From positions 1 to 64,000 of the forward strand of contig NZ_JADGEW010000024.1 in assembly GCF_016744155.1 (NCBI RefSeq): a stretch of 64,000 nucleotides of DNA, read 5' to 3'. Numbering within the stretch: position 1 is the first letter of the stretch; each line of letters opens with the position of its first letter. A model generated the notes under the pieces. That model saw only the letters and a list, made by a program, of their open reading frames with translations, was not told the origin of the DNA and did not search any database. Shown piece by piece: positions 25,664 to 35,168 of this stretch. Both the position numbers and the translations under genes were made by a program. Source of the stretch: Amphritea sp. GTDB taxonomy: Bacteria > Pseudomonadota > Gammaproteobacteria > Pseudomonadales > Balneatricaceae.

Positions 25664-26965
25664 ATGACAAAAGAACATGGGTTAATAAAAGGTGACTCTG
25701 TCGGGCAGAGTGCACTTGCGCCAGACATGCGCTGGACTTCAGAGCTCAAGCGTACGCGCCAAGCTGGACCTTCACAAATACATAAAGATTGGTCTGCAGC
25801 CGGTTTCTCTACTGCGGCGGTGCATGCTGGTACAACCGATGATCCTATTTCAGGCGCTGTGGGCACACCAATCTATCAAACGTCCACCTTTCTGCTAGAC
25901 GATGAGCAATATCGTTCAGTGGAAGAAGGTTATGCCCGGGACCGGTTCATCTATACCCGATATGGTAATCCAAACCAGTGGGCACTACAGACTAAACTAG
26001 CAGCGCTAGAAGGCGCTGAATCTGCACTGGTGTTTAGCTCAGGCATGGCTGCAATTACTGCAACAGTGATGGCTATGATGGATAAAGGCGCGCACATAGT
26101 CGCATCGAATGAGCTCTATGGAGGCACCTACAATCTGTTTAATCAAGAGTTGCCGACATTGAATATGAGTGTCAGCTATGTTGATCCAAGGGATTATGAA
26201 GCAATAGAAGCAGCCATTCAGCCAAACACTCAGATATTGTATTTCGAAGCACTAACCAATCCTTTGCTCAAGCTGGTAGATATAAAACGACTATCTCAAA
26301 TTGCCAAGCGCAATAAAATTAGATTGATCATTGACGGCACTTTCCTGACACCAATTAGCTGTCGCATCGTTGAGATGGGGGCAGATCTAGTTATTCATTC
26401 TGCGTCTAAATATCTGAACGGACATAGTGACCTTATTGCCGGTGCTGTAATGGGTAGTCGCAAGTTGGTGGATATGGTTTGGCCTCGTTTGCTGGCTTAT
26501 GGTGGAAGTTTAGATCCTCATGCATGTTTTCTGTTTGAACGTGGTTTAAAAACGCTGGCAATTCGTATGGCAGCGCATGAAAACTCTGCATTGCAGCTAG
26601 CTCAATACCTTGAGCAGCATCCGACAGTTAAGCGTGTTTTTTACCCATTATTGGAAAGTCATCCTGATAACTCACTCGCCGTAAGTGTCTTGAAAAACGG
26701 TGGAGGCATGATTTCTTTTGAAATTATGGGAGGAGACAAGGCTGCCCTTAAGCTACTTAAATGCTTAAACATTCCAAAACAGGCAACTAGCCTAGGGGGA
26801 GTGGAATCTCTGGTTAGTTTGCCATTTAACACCTCTCACGCCGGTTATACCTCCAAGCAGCGCCAAGACATGGGTATTAACCCAGGTTGTATCCGTTTGT
26901 CTGTCGGTATTGAAGATGCGGCAGACTTAATTAACGACTTCGAACAAGCACTAAATTCAATTTAA
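25664..26965 (+). CDS. Cys/Met-metabolism PLP enzyme (cystathionine gamma-lyase/synthase-like)
   Basis: This 433-residue trans-sulfuration-family enzyme has the PLP lysine in HSASKYLNGHSDLI and the cofactor-phosphate region YTRYGNPNQ. It has Gly where methionine gamma-lyase has the diagnostic Cys (NELYGGTYNLF), so it is not a second methionine gamma-lyase. The first 45 residues extend beyond the family norm. It could be a cystathionine or cysteine lyase, or act on another gamma-substituted amino acid. It is the first gene of an operon with OsmC (12 bp gap) and probably the ABC transporter, behind two TyrR-type boxes. Confidence 0.85.
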   Translation: MTKEHGLIKGDSVGQSALAPDMRWTSELKRTRQAGPSQIHKDWSAAGFSTAAVHAGTTDDPISGAVGTPIYQTSTFLLDDEQYRSVEEGYARDRFIYTRYGNPNQWALQTKLAALEGAESALVFSSGMAAITATVMAMMDKGAHIVASNELYGGTYNLFNQELPTLNMSVSYVDPRDYEAIEAAIQPNTQILYFEALTNPLLKLVDIKRLSQIAKRNKIRLIIDGTFLTPISCRIVEMGADLVIHSASKYLNGHSDLIAGAVMGSRKLVDMVWPRLLAYGGSLDPHACFLFERGLKTLAIRMAAHENSALQLAQYLEQHPTVKRVFYPLLESHPDNSLAVSVLKNGGGMISFEIMGGDKAALKLLKCLNIPKQATSLGGVESLVSLPFNTSHAGYTSKQRQDMGINPGCIRLSVGIEDAADLINDFEQALNSI

Positions 26966-26977
26966 CTGGAGATAATA

Positions 26978-27520
26978 ATGCGTAATGGAATTGCTGTTTC
27001 AGCACTGAGTGAATTTGTAAATGAGATCAAAAATGATCCTGCAGAAGGTATTGCCCAATACGGTGTAGAGCTTAATTGGCAAAGTGGCACTCGTTCAAAA
27101 GTAACGGCGTTACCGATGAGTGTGGGGCCCCATACAGTAAGCCGGGACTTTAGCTGGGAAATTGATGAGCCAAGGCAGTTGCTGGGTTGTAATCATGCTC
27201 CGAATCCACAGGAATACCTTTTGTCGGGTGTGGGCGCCTGCATTTTAGTTGGATTTGCGGTTGGTGCTTCAGTAATGGAGATTCAGCTGGAAATGCTGAA
27301 AGTGACGGTACGAGGAGAACTGAATTTGTCGGGATTCTTAGATATTGATCCTGAAGCGTCAGTTCCATTTACTGAGATTCAATACTGCATTGAGGTGACG
27401 GGTGATGGTACTGAAGAGCAGTTTGAAACTCTGCGTCAGACTGCGTTACGACAAAGCCCAAATGCGATGACCATTATGAAAGGTGCAGCAGTAGAGGGTG
27501 AGTTGATTATCAATAACTGA
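26978..27520 (+). CDS. OsmC-family protein
   Basis: The 180-residue protein matches OsmC/Ohr: NPQEYLLSGVGACILVGF carries the first conserved Cys. The second conserved Cys is replaced by Ser in RQSPNAM. OsmC/Ohr enzymes reduce organic hydroperoxides with the Cys pair, so this one-Cys variant probably does something else, perhaps thiol or persulfide handling. GGAG precedes the ATG, and the gap to the upstream PLP enzyme is 12 bp. The context of sulfur amino acid cleavage supports a sulfur-related role, but this is inference. Confidence 0.85.
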   Translation: MRNGIAVSALSEFVNEIKNDPAEGIAQYGVELNWQSGTRSKVTALPMSVGPHTVSRDFSWEIDEPRQLLGCNHAPNPQEYLLSGVGACILVGFAVGASVMEIQLEMLKVTVRGELNLSGFLDIDPEASVPFTEIQYCIEVTGDGTEEQFETLRQTALRQSPNAMTIMKGAAVEGELIINN

Positions 27521-27533
27521 ATGCTTATTGGGG

Positions 27534-27560
27534 CTTGCTAATAGTGTGTTTATTAGCAGG
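27534..27560. promoter_or_regulatory. Hairpin between osmC-type and ABC genes
   Basis: TGCTAATA and TATTAGCA form an 8-bp perfect stem, extendable to 10 bp, over a seven-base loop. It may stabilise the mRNA or partly end transcription before the ABC transporter genes. No clean T-run follows. Confidence 0.45.
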
Positions 27561-27649
27561 TTTCCATCGTTGATGTTTAGGTAAAAGTAAGAACATTTAT
27601 AAATGATGAACCGCGTTAATTTAATTATAAATATAAAAGGCGAAATGCG

Positions 27650-28465
27650 ATGAAAAAACTAAATAGATTGTTCACCAGTATTATTTTAATGGTTGCCAGT
27701 TCGTTAACATTCGCTAGCTCTTCTGAGCTGTGGGAGCAGTCAACGCTGAATAAAATTATCAATGATAATGAGTTGCGAGTGTGTTTTGAGGCCGGCTACA
27801 TGCCGTTCGAAATGAAAGCAAAAAATGGCGACTACATAGGGTTTGATATTGATATTGCTAAGTTGCTTGCAAAATCAATGGGCGTTAAACATACCCCAGT
27901 CAATACCGCATGGGATGGAATTATTCCTGCGTTACTGACTGATAAATGTGACATTCTTATTGGTGGTATGACTATCACTTCACAGCGAAACTTGAAAGTT
28001 AACTTTGCTGATCCATATATTGTTGTAGGCCAGTCACTCCTTATTAAACCAGAACATAAGGGTGTGATTAACAGCTATCGGGATCTCAATGATCCAAAAT
28101 ATGTTATTGCGGCTAAGTTAGGTACTACCGGTGAAATTTCGGCTAAAAAATTGATACCTAATGCGACTATCCGTTTATTTGAATCGGAAGCTGAAGGCGC
28201 TCTTGAAGTTGCGAATGGTAATGCTGATGCTCTGGTTTATGACCTGCCATCGAATGCTATTTTCTTTTCTCAGAATAAGGCTCGTGTAGCTCATCTGGAC
28301 ACTGCGTTCACCTATGAGCCACTGGGTTGGGCAATTCGTAAAGGTGATCCAGATTTTACAAGCTTCCTAAACACTTTCTTGCGTCAGATTAAGGGCGATG
28401 GCACATATGATCGCATCTATGACAAGTGGTTCAACAACGACTCCTGGTTAAAGAAAATCCAATAA
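27650..28465 (+). CDS. Amino-acid ABC transporter substrate-binding protein
   Basis: The 271-residue protein has a signal peptide (KKLNRLFTSIILMVASSLTFA) and the SBP family 3 fold: ELRVCFEAGYMPFEMKAKNG near the start, then GFDIDIAKLLAKSMG, and DILIGGMTITSQR for ligand contacts. It binds a polar amino acid in the periplasm and feeds the permease and ATPase encoded next. Context points to methionine, cystathionine or a related sulfur amino acid, which the sequence itself cannot confirm. AAGG lies upstream of the ATG. Confidence 0.92.
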   Translation: MKKLNRLFTSIILMVASSLTFASSSELWEQSTLNKIINDNELRVCFEAGYMPFEMKAKNGDYIGFDIDIAKLLAKSMGVKHTPVNTAWDGIIPALLTDKCDILIGGMTITSQRNLKVNFADPYIVVGQSLLIKPEHKGVINSYRDLNDPKYVIAAKLGTTGEISAKKLIPNATIRLFESEAEGALEVANGNADALVYDLPSNAIFFSQNKARVAHLDTAFTYEPLGWAIRKGDPDFTSFLNTFLRQIKGDGTYDRIYDKWFNNDSWLKKIQ

Positions 28466-28599
28466 CAATAAAGTAACTAATTTAGGCAGGTGCGAATTAA
28501 GTTCAATGCACTCTCTGAAGGTTATTGGATGACCAATACGCAAAGATAGCGTAAATGCAAAGGACTCACTCGCATCTTCCCTACAGGGGTTGAGTAAAA

Positions 28600-29550
28600 A
28601 TGGAAAAAACATCGAGTAATCTGTTATGGCACGGCGTGCTGTTAGCGGTTTTGTTGAGTTTTGGCTATTCCATTGTTTTGGCTAGTCAAAGCATTGAGTA
28701 CAACTGGAGATGGGAGCGTGTTGTTCCATATTTAGTGAATATGGAACCCAAGTCTGCGGTTGCTCCTTTTGATGGTGTCGCCAAAGTAAGCGCAGATGGT
28801 TTATCTGTTGTGGTTACATCTGACAACGGTGAGCCCGATCGAGCGTATCAGGAGTTTTCTCATTTAATCGTGGGGGATGGTGATCTGGTATTTGAAGGTG
28901 ATGTCATTGTTACCCGTGAAGATTGGCGTATGGGGCCAATTATGAATGGTTTGGTAGTGACATTGAAAATCTCGATCGTTTCACTGTTTTTTGCTGTCAT
29001 TATTGGTTTATTTGTCGGGCTGGCAAGGATCTCCTCAAATCCGTTACTGAAGCACCTATCTTTGCTTTATGTAGAGATTGTGCGAGGTACGCCATTGCTG
29101 GTGCAGATCTTTATCTTCTACTTCTTTATCGGGACAGTTCTCGGGCTTGATAGGTTTACTGCAGGGGCAGCAGCCTTGTCGATATTTGCGGCGGCCTATG
29201 TTGCTGAAATTATACGATCTGGTATTCAGTCTATTCCTGCGGGGCAGATGGAAGCCGCCCGAAGCCTCGGTATGAACTATTCTAAGGCGATGATTCATAT
29301 CATCTTACCGCAAGCTTTTAAGCGTACTTTACCGCCGATGGCGGGCCAGTTTATCAATCTTATTAAAGATTCATCGTTGGTTTCTGTTATCTCAATAACC
29401 GATTTGACGAAAGCAGGCCGTGAAGTTGTCAGTGGTACTTTTGCTCCATTTGAAGTGTGGTTCACCGTTGCATTGTTGTATCTCGTCCTGACTGGCACTT
29501 TGTCCTGGATGGTGAAGCTATTAGAAAAGAGGTTAGCGACCAGTGATTAA
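28600..29550 (+). CDS. Amino-acid ABC transporter permease
   Basis: The 316-residue permease has one N-terminal helix (residues 8-28), then about 75 residues of predicted periplasmic sequence rich in Val and Asp, then the HisM/GlnP-type core with the EAA loop ([21 protein letters not shown]). The core runs from about residue 105. The extracytoplasmic insert is longer than in E. coli HisM. The next gene starts eight bases inside its end, so the two are translationally coupled. Only one permease gene is present, so it probably works as a homodimer. Confidence 0.9.
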   Translation: MEKTSSNLLWHGVLLAVLLSFGYSIVLASQSIEYNWRWERVVPYLVNMEPKSAVAPFDGVAKVSADGLSVVVTSDNGEPDRAYQEFSHLIVGDGDLVFEGDVIVTREDWRMGPIMNGLVVTLKISIVSLFFAVIIGLFVGLARISSNPLLKHLSLLYVEIVRGTPLLVQIFIFYFFIGTVLGLDRFTAGAAALSIFAAAYVAEIIRSGIQSIPAGQMEAARSLGMNYSKAMIHIILPQAFKRTLPPMAGQFINLIKDSSLVSVISITDLTKAGREVVSGTFAPFEVWFTVALLYLVLTGTLSWMVKLLEKRLATSD

Positions 29551-30295
29551 AGAATATCAAGGCAACGATATGATCGTTGCAACGCAGATAGACAAATTTT
29601 ATGGCAACGGCTGCCATGCTTTGAAAGCCGTATCAGCGATAGTTCATCGTGCAGAAGTGGTTGTTGTTATTGGGCCATCAGGGTCGGGTAAGTCAACTTT
29701 TCTACGCACCTTGAACCAGCTTGAAACTATCAGTAGCGGATCAATTTCCATCGATGGAACTGATATGTATGACAAAGACACTGATATTAACAAGCTTCGT
29801 GAAGAAGTGGGGATGGTGTTCCAGGGTTTCAACCTGTTTCCGCATATGAGTGTGCTTGAAAATGTGATGCTAGCACCGTTGAAAGTCTCTAAGCGCAATC
29901 GCCAGGAAGTGGAAAGCCATGCTCGCCAGTTACTTTGTAAGGTAGGGCTGGAGACACGTATAGATAATTATCCATCACAACTCTCAGGTGGTCAGATGCA
30001 GCGTGTGGCAATCGCCCGAGCGTTGGCAATGAAACCTAATATTATGCTGTTTGATGAGCCTACATCTGCCCTGGATCCCGAAATGGTCGGTGAAGTGTTG
30101 GATGTAATGAAAGGTCTCGCTGAGGACGGTATGACGATGGTGGTGGTAACACACGAGATGGGGTTCGCTCGGGAAGTTGCTGATCGAGTGCTCTTTATGG
30201 AAGAAGGACAGTTGCTGGTTGATGATACACCAACTACTTTTTTTGATAATCCTCCCCACTCTAGATTGGCTGAATTCTTGTCTCAGGTGTTGTAA
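29543..30295 (+). CDS. Amino-acid ABC transporter ATP-binding protein
   Basis: The 250-residue ATPase has Walker [11 protein letters not shown]-loop [13 protein letters not shown], signature LSGGQMQRV, Walker B [13 protein letters not shown] and the H-loop in VVTHEM. It is the GlnQ/HisP type for polar amino acids. GTG at 29543 overlaps the permease gene; an ATG at 29570 with AAGG nine bases upstream is an equally good start. It powers the importer formed with the two preceding genes. Confidence 0.93.
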   Translation: MIKEYQGNDMIVATQIDKFYGNGCHALKAVSAIVHRAEVVVVIGPSGSGKSTFLRTLNQLETISSGSISIDGTDMYDKDTDINKLREEVGMVFQGFNLFPHMSVLENVMLAPLKVSKRNRQEVESHARQLLCKVGLETRIDNYPSQLSGGQMQRVAIARALAMKPNIMLFDEPTSALDPEMVGEVLDVMKGLAEDGMTMVVVTHEMGFAREVADRVLFMEEGQLLVDDTPTTFFDNPPHSRLAEFLSQVL

Positions 30296-30465
30296 GGGTT
30301 AGCGATTAAATCCCTAATTATTATGAATAATTGAATGCTGGGTTAGTGCTGCCAATTGTGGGTTTTAATTTAGCTAAGTTCACTAAGAAATCAGTTTTTT
30401 TCAAAAGAAATAGCAATTTGTAACTCATTGTTAGGTGCTAAATTATTTAAAAAAACGAATGAAGG

Positions 30466-30498
30466 GTGAGCTGTATCTTTCGTTAGATATCGGCTCAC
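30466..30498. promoter_or_regulatory. Hairpin in the leader of the E1 gene
   Basis: GTGAGC and GCTCAC, with an inner TATCT/AGATA stem and one bulge, form a hairpin about 95 bp before the E1 start. It could be a leader regulatory structure or a terminator of read-through from the ABC operon, although no T-run follows. Confidence 0.45.
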
Positions 30499-30590
30499 AC
30501 AACCACTTTTATCGTCCTCATTGGGACTTAATATAGTGGTAGTAGGGGAGTTTTGATAATCCTGCCTTCTAGTCCTTTGGGAAAGATATT

Positions 30591-33266
30591 ATGAATACCA
30601 TCAATAAAATGACTGAGTCTATAAATAGTGAAGATCTGACTCAGGAGAATCAAGAGTGGACTGAAGCTCTGCAGGATATATTAAGTTCCCAGGGTGGTCA
30701 GCGTGGGCGGGATGTTTTGCGTATGCTGCAGAATTATCTTTTGAGTAAGAACATTGACCTTACCGAAGCGACATTAAATACCCCATACAGAAATACTATC
30801 TCGATTAATGACCAGCCTGCTTATCCGAGTAATCACGGATTAGAACAAGAGCTTGAAAATATTATTCGCTGGAATGCCTTGGCAATGGTGCTAAGGGCAA
30901 ATGACAAGGGTACTGGGGTAGGCGGTCATATTGCGACATATCAGTCAGCAGCGACAATGCTTGAAGTGGGATTCAACCATTTTTTCAAAAAGAAATCTGC
31001 AGGCTATGGGGGGGATCAATTGTTGGTTCAGGCGCATGCTGCGCCAGGGCTTTATGCCCGCGCTTATGTTGAAGGGCGTCTTTCTGATCAACAGTTAGAA
31101 AACTTCAGACGAGAGCTGCAGTCTGGTGGTGGTCTGAGTTCTTATCCTCACCCACGACGGATGCCTGATTTCTGGCAGGGGCCAACCGCGTCTATGGGGT
31201 TATCTACCCCATCTGCGATCTATCAGGCCCGGTTTATGAAATACCTGGAAAACCGGGGCCTTAAAGATCCGGATGGTGGAAAGATCTGGTGCTTTATCGG
31301 TGATGGTGAGTCGGATGAGCCGGAGGTGCTAGGCACCATCAATATGGCCACTCGGGATAATCTGGATAACTTAGTGATGGTTATCAACTGTAATCTGCAG
31401 CGTTTGGATGGCCCGGTACGAGGTAACGGAAAAATCATTCAAGAGCTGGAAAGTAGTTATCGCGGTGCTGGTTGGAATGTTATTAAGGTGATTTGGGGCA
31501 GTGAATGGGATGAGCTGTTTTCTCGTGATCAGGATGGTGTCTTACAGGCTCGGATGGATCGTGCTGTTGATGGTGATTATCAGTTTTATACAGTCTCTGA
31601 TGGCCCCGCAGTACGTGATCATTGGACTGAAGGCGATCCAAAACTTGAAGCGCTGATGAAAACGCTGAGTGACGAACAGATCCGCTGCATTAAGCGCGGA
31701 GGGCAGGATCGTCGCAAGATCTTTGCGGCCTTTAATCAGGCGCTACAGAATACCGGTAAACCTACTGTGATCTTAATGAAAACAGTTAAAGGTGATGGTA
31801 TGGGGGCTTCAGCTGAAGGGCAGAATACGAGTCACCAGAAAAAGCAATTTACCGCAGAGGAACGGATTGAAATTGGCCGTCGTTTCGGAATTCCCCTGAG
31901 TGACGAAGCCTTAGCTGAAGGGCAGTTGTATAAGCCTGCAGATGACAGCCCGGCAATGAAGTATATGCATCTACAACGTCAGCAATTGGGCGGATATCTT
32001 CCTTCGCGTAAGGTGGAATTCCCGGCAATTGTCGCACCTGAACTCGCGCTGTTTAAAGAAGCGATTAATGGTACTACGCGTGAACAGTCGACCACTATGT
32101 CATTTGTTCGAATGTTATCGCGGTTGTTGAAGGATGCTGAATTAGGCAAGTATATCGTGCCGATCGTACCGGATGAAGCGCGTACATTTGGTATGGAATC
32201 GCTGTTTAAGCAGTTTGGTATCTATTCAAGTGTTGGGCAGAAATACAATCCGGTAGATTCCAGCAGCTTACTGCCTTACAACGAAGCGAAAGATGGCCAG
32301 TTACTACAGGAAGGAATCTGTGAAACCGGTGCTATGGCGTCTTTCCTGGCGGCAGGTACGTCTTACGCAAATTACGGAGTGCCAACCATTCCGTTCTATA
32401 TATTCTATTCCATATTCGGCTTCCAGCGAGTCGGCGATATGATTTGGGCTTGTGCTGACAGTTTGGCAAAAGGCTTTTTGCTGGGGGGCACTGCGGGCCG
32501 TACCACTCTTAATGGTGAAGGACTGCAACATCAGGATGGCCACTCACATGCCGTGGCGGCAACAGTACCTAATATGTACAGCTATGATCCGGCTTTCGCT
32601 TATGAACTGGCGGTGATTGTCCGTGATGGTATCAAACGGATGTATCAGCAGAATGAAAATATTTTCTACTACATCACTCTCTATAACGAAAACTATCTGA
32701 TGCCGGCCATGCCTGAAGGGGTAGAAGAGGGCGTTTTACAAGGGATGTACCGCTTCAAACAAAACCCTAGTGAGGGCTATAAAGTTCATCTGCTGGGTAG
32801 TGGCAGCCTCATGCAGGAAGTATTGCAAGCTGCAGAGTTACTGTCTGGCTACGGATGCAGTGCTGATATCTGGAGCGTGACTAGTTATAACCAACTGGCT
32901 CGTCAGGCTCTCTCTATCGAGCGCCACAATCTGCTCAATCCAGAGCAGCCGCAGCAGAACTACATAGAGCAACTACTGGACGGTGAAAAAGGGGTGTTTG
33001 TCGCGGTTAGCGATTTTGTTAAATCTCTACCAAATGGTATTGCCCGCTGGTTCCCTGAAGGGTTGATTGCTCTTGGAACTGATGGTTTTGGACTTAGTGA
33101 GAGCAGGCCAACATTGCGTGACCATTTTGAGGTAGATGCGCGCTATATCGCTTGGGCTGCATTGACCCGCTTGTATCGTCAAGGTCAGTTCTCCAAAAGT
33201 GAGTTGGATAACGCGCGAGAATCGTTAGCTATCCCTTATGAAAAAGTTGATCCAGCACTGCTGTAA
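30591..33266 (+). CDS. aceE: Pyruvate dehydrogenase-type E1 (homodimeric), 2-oxobutyrate dehydrogenase candidate
   Basis: The 891-residue protein has full AceE length (E. coli 887). GDGESDEPE with the following NCNLQRLDGPV is the thiamine diphosphate/metal motif; HQDGHSHA and ETGAMASF follow family positions. It decarboxylates a 2-oxo acid and passes the acyl group to E2. In Pseudomonas putida the gene next to mdeA, mdeB, encodes an AceE homologue that prefers 2-oxobutyrate. Here the E1 lies in a cluster with mdeA and mdeR, and 2-oxobutyrate is the lyase product, so an mdeB role giving propionyl-CoA is likely. A housekeeping AceE should exist elsewhere in the genome. Confidence 0.92.
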   Translation: MNTINKMTESINSEDLTQENQEWTEALQDILSSQGGQRGRDVLRMLQNYLLSKNIDLTEATLNTPYRNTISINDQPAYPSNHGLEQELENIIRWNALAMVLRANDKGTGVGGHIATYQSAATMLEVGFNHFFKKKSAGYGGDQLLVQAHAAPGLYARAYVEGRLSDQQLENFRRELQSGGGLSSYPHPRRMPDFWQGPTASMGLSTPSAIYQARFMKYLENRGLKDPDGGKIWCFIGDGESDEPEVLGTINMATRDNLDNLVMVINCNLQRLDGPVRGNGKIIQELESSYRGAGWNVIKVIWGSEWDELFSRDQDGVLQARMDRAVDGDYQFYTVSDGPAVRDHWTEGDPKLEALMKTLSDEQIRCIKRGGQDRRKIFAAFNQALQNTGKPTVILMKTVKGDGMGASAEGQNTSHQKKQFTAEERIEIGRRFGIPLSDEALAEGQLYKPADDSPAMKYMHLQRQQLGGYLPSRKVEFPAIVAPELALFKEAINGTTREQSTTMSFVRMLSRLLKDAELGKYIVPIVPDEARTFGMESLFKQFGIYSSVGQKYNPVDSSSLLPYNEAKDGQLLQEGICETGAMASFLAAGTSYANYGVPTIPFYIFYSIFGFQRVGDMIWACADSLAKGFLLGGTAGRTTLNGEGLQHQDGHSHAVAATVPNMYSYDPAFAYELAVIVRDGIKRMYQQNENIFYYITLYNENYLMPAMPEGVEEGVLQGMYRFKQNPSEGYKVHLLGSGSLMQEVLQAAELLSGYGCSADIWSVTSYNQLARQALSIERHNLLNPEQPQQNYIEQLLDGEKGVFVAVSDFVKSLPNGIARWFPEGLIALGTDGFGLSESRPTLRDHFEVDARYIAWAALTRLYRQGQFSKSELDNARESLAIPYEKVDPALL

Positions 33267-33368
33267 AACTAAGCGCTCGCGACACTTTTTTTAAATATTC
33301 GTAATAGCTATTCGTAAGTGCTTGAGCTGCTATGCGGCACGAAGCACCCGATTTTGTAGGAGTTATGC

Positions 33369-35027
33369 ATGGCTACGGAAATAGTTTTGATGCCTGATGT
33401 TGATGGTGCTGGCGATATTGTTGAGTACTGTATTGAACTCGGAGATGAGGTTTCTGCAGGCGATCCAATTCTGGTAATTGAGTCTGATAAAGCTTCAATG
33501 GAGGTGCCTTCTTCAGTGAAAGGAACCGTCACCGAATGGCTGGTTCAATTGGGTGATAGTGTGGCTAAGGATGATCCTTTGGCTGTAATAAGTGTATCAG
33601 AAGAGAACGCTACTAAAGAGTCTGTTGCTGAAGATGATTGTGACAGTGAAACTGAGACAGTCACCGAGATTAAGGCTGCTGAGAGTAAAACGCAGCCCGA
33701 TTCTGTTGTGATTCAAAGCACCGCAATGGATGAAATTGTGAAGATGCCAGAGGCTGGCGGACAAGGCGATATCATCGAATTCTATGTTGCAGTGGGTGAT
33801 GTCTTCGCAGAGGGTGATGCGCTGGTGCTGGTTGAATCTGATAAGGCTGCGATGGATGTTCCCGCGTCCTTCAGCGGTGAGGTTGTCGAGATAATTGCGG
33901 CACTGGGGCAAACGGTAGAAGAGGGAGTGCCACTTCTACGTGTGCTGCGCACAGACGATAGTGCTAGTGAGGAACTTCAGGCCAATGTTGCTTCAGTTAC
34001 CTCTGAAAAAGCACCCGCTATTGCGCAGATACAATCTGCCGCTGAGAGGCAACCAGTAGCGAAGGTTCAGGCGAAACCTGAAATAGTCACCGCTGAGAGT
34101 AGCGGACGAACATCTGAGAGGATTGGAGCATCTTATGCGGGACCCGCGACGCGAAAACTCGCCAGAGAACTGGGTGCGGACCTTTCCGTCATTAAAGGGA
34201 GCGGGCCGCGGGGGAGAATTCTCAAAGAGGACCTTAAAGGGTTTGTTAAACAACAAATGAGCAAAGAAACAGGTTTAGCCAGTTCTGGAACGGCTATTCC
34301 TGCTTTCCCGGAAGTGGACTTTTCCCGCTTTGGAGCGACTGAGACTAAGGCCTTGTCGGGTATCGCTAAAGTGACCTCAGCGCATATGACCCGTTGCTGG
34401 CTGAACATTCCCCATGTAACGCTGTTTGATGAAGTGGATATTACAGAGCTGGAAAGTTTCCGTTCGACAATTAATCCGGATGGGTACGGCTTAGTTAATA
34501 AGCCAACAATACTCCCCTTTATTGTCATGGTGGTTGCTAAAGCATTACGCAAGTATCCGCAATTTAACAGTTCGTTGCACCCTGATGGTGAACGGATCAT
34601 CTATAAGGACTACGTCAATATAGGCATAGCGGTCGATACTTCGGCAGGTCTTGTGGTGCCCGTAATCAGGGATGCGGACAAGAAGTCTGTCAGTGAACTG
34701 ATGTTGGATATCAATGAGCTGGCAGCTAAGGCTAAAGCTAGAAAGCTTAAAGTGGAAGATATGCAGGGTGGCTGCTTTACTGTCTCAAGTCTGGGGGCTA
34801 CGGGAGGCACTGGTTTTACTCCCATTATTAACGGACCTGAGGTTGCGATTCTGGGGGTTGCGAAAGCAGATATAAAGCCGGTCTGGATAGGGCAGGAATT
34901 TCAGCCCCGGAAGAAGCTTCCGCTCTGTTTGTCATTCGATCATCGGGTGATTAATGGTGCTGAAGCGGGACATTTCATGGCGCTGCTGAATCAATGCTTG
35001 TCGCAGGTAGCCAGCATACTGCTTTGA
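33369..35027 (+). CDS. aceF: 2-Oxo acid dehydrogenase E2 (dihydrolipoyl acyltransferase)
   Basis: The 552-residue protein has two N-terminal lipoyl domains with the attachment lysines in ESDKASM (Lys41) and ESDKAAM (Lys159), an Ala/Glu-rich linker, a peripheral-subunit-binding domain (about 253-293, YAGPATRKLARELG), and the acyltransferase core ending in FDHRVINGAEAG. The core motif has Asn where E. coli has Asp, a variant known in other bacterial AceF proteins. AGGAG precedes the ATG. It forms the complex with the E1 encoded 100 bp upstream. No E3 gene is nearby, so the general lipoamide dehydrogenase must serve. Confidence 0.93.
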   Translation: MATEIVLMPDVDGAGDIVEYCIELGDEVSAGDPILVIESDKASMEVPSSVKGTVTEWLVQLGDSVAKDDPLAVISVSEENATKESVAEDDCDSETETVTEIKAAESKTQPDSVVIQSTAMDEIVKMPEAGGQGDIIEFYVAVGDVFAEGDALVLVESDKAAMDVPASFSGEVVEIIAALGQTVEEGVPLLRVLRTDDSASEELQANVASVTSEKAPAIAQIQSAAERQPVAKVQAKPEIVTAESSGRTSERIGASYAGPATRKLARELGADLSVIKGSGPRGRILKEDLKGFVKQQMSKETGLASSGTAIPAFPEVDFSRFGATETKALSGIAKVTSAHMTRCWLNIPHVTLFDEVDITELESFRSTINPDGYGLVNKPTILPFIVMVVAKALRKYPQFNSSLHPDGERIIYKDYVNIGIAVDTSAGLVVPVIRDADKKSVSELMLDINELAAKAKARKLKVEDMQGGCFTVSSLGATGGTGFTPIINGPEVAILGVAKADIKPVWIGQEFQPRKKLPLCLSFDHRVINGAEAGHFMALLNQCLSQVASILL

Positions 35028-35168
35028 TTCTCGAAATATGATGCCGGCACTTCTCTGAATCAGTCTAAAGCTTGGTTGAGAGGCGTACCGGTGCATAGAA
35101 ACTTTAGGTCAGCTTCTCCCCGGCCTTTCTGTTGCAGTGTTACCAATAAAATAAGAAGAGAGTTAGTG

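Noticed and set aside
34133-34600. 155-residue minus-strand gene inside the E2 gene
   Set aside because: It is antisense to the intact acyltransferase region and looks like a codon-bias shadow.
33369-35027. Inactive E2 because the HRVxxG motif has Asn for Asp
   Set aside because: Asn at this place is known in working AceF proteins of other bacteria, so I do not treat it as a defect.
35076-35168. 31-residue N-terminal extension of the acetohydroxyacid synthase
   Set aside because: The residues are unlike the family and no ribosome-binding site precedes 35076, while the ATG at 35169 starts the conserved fold.
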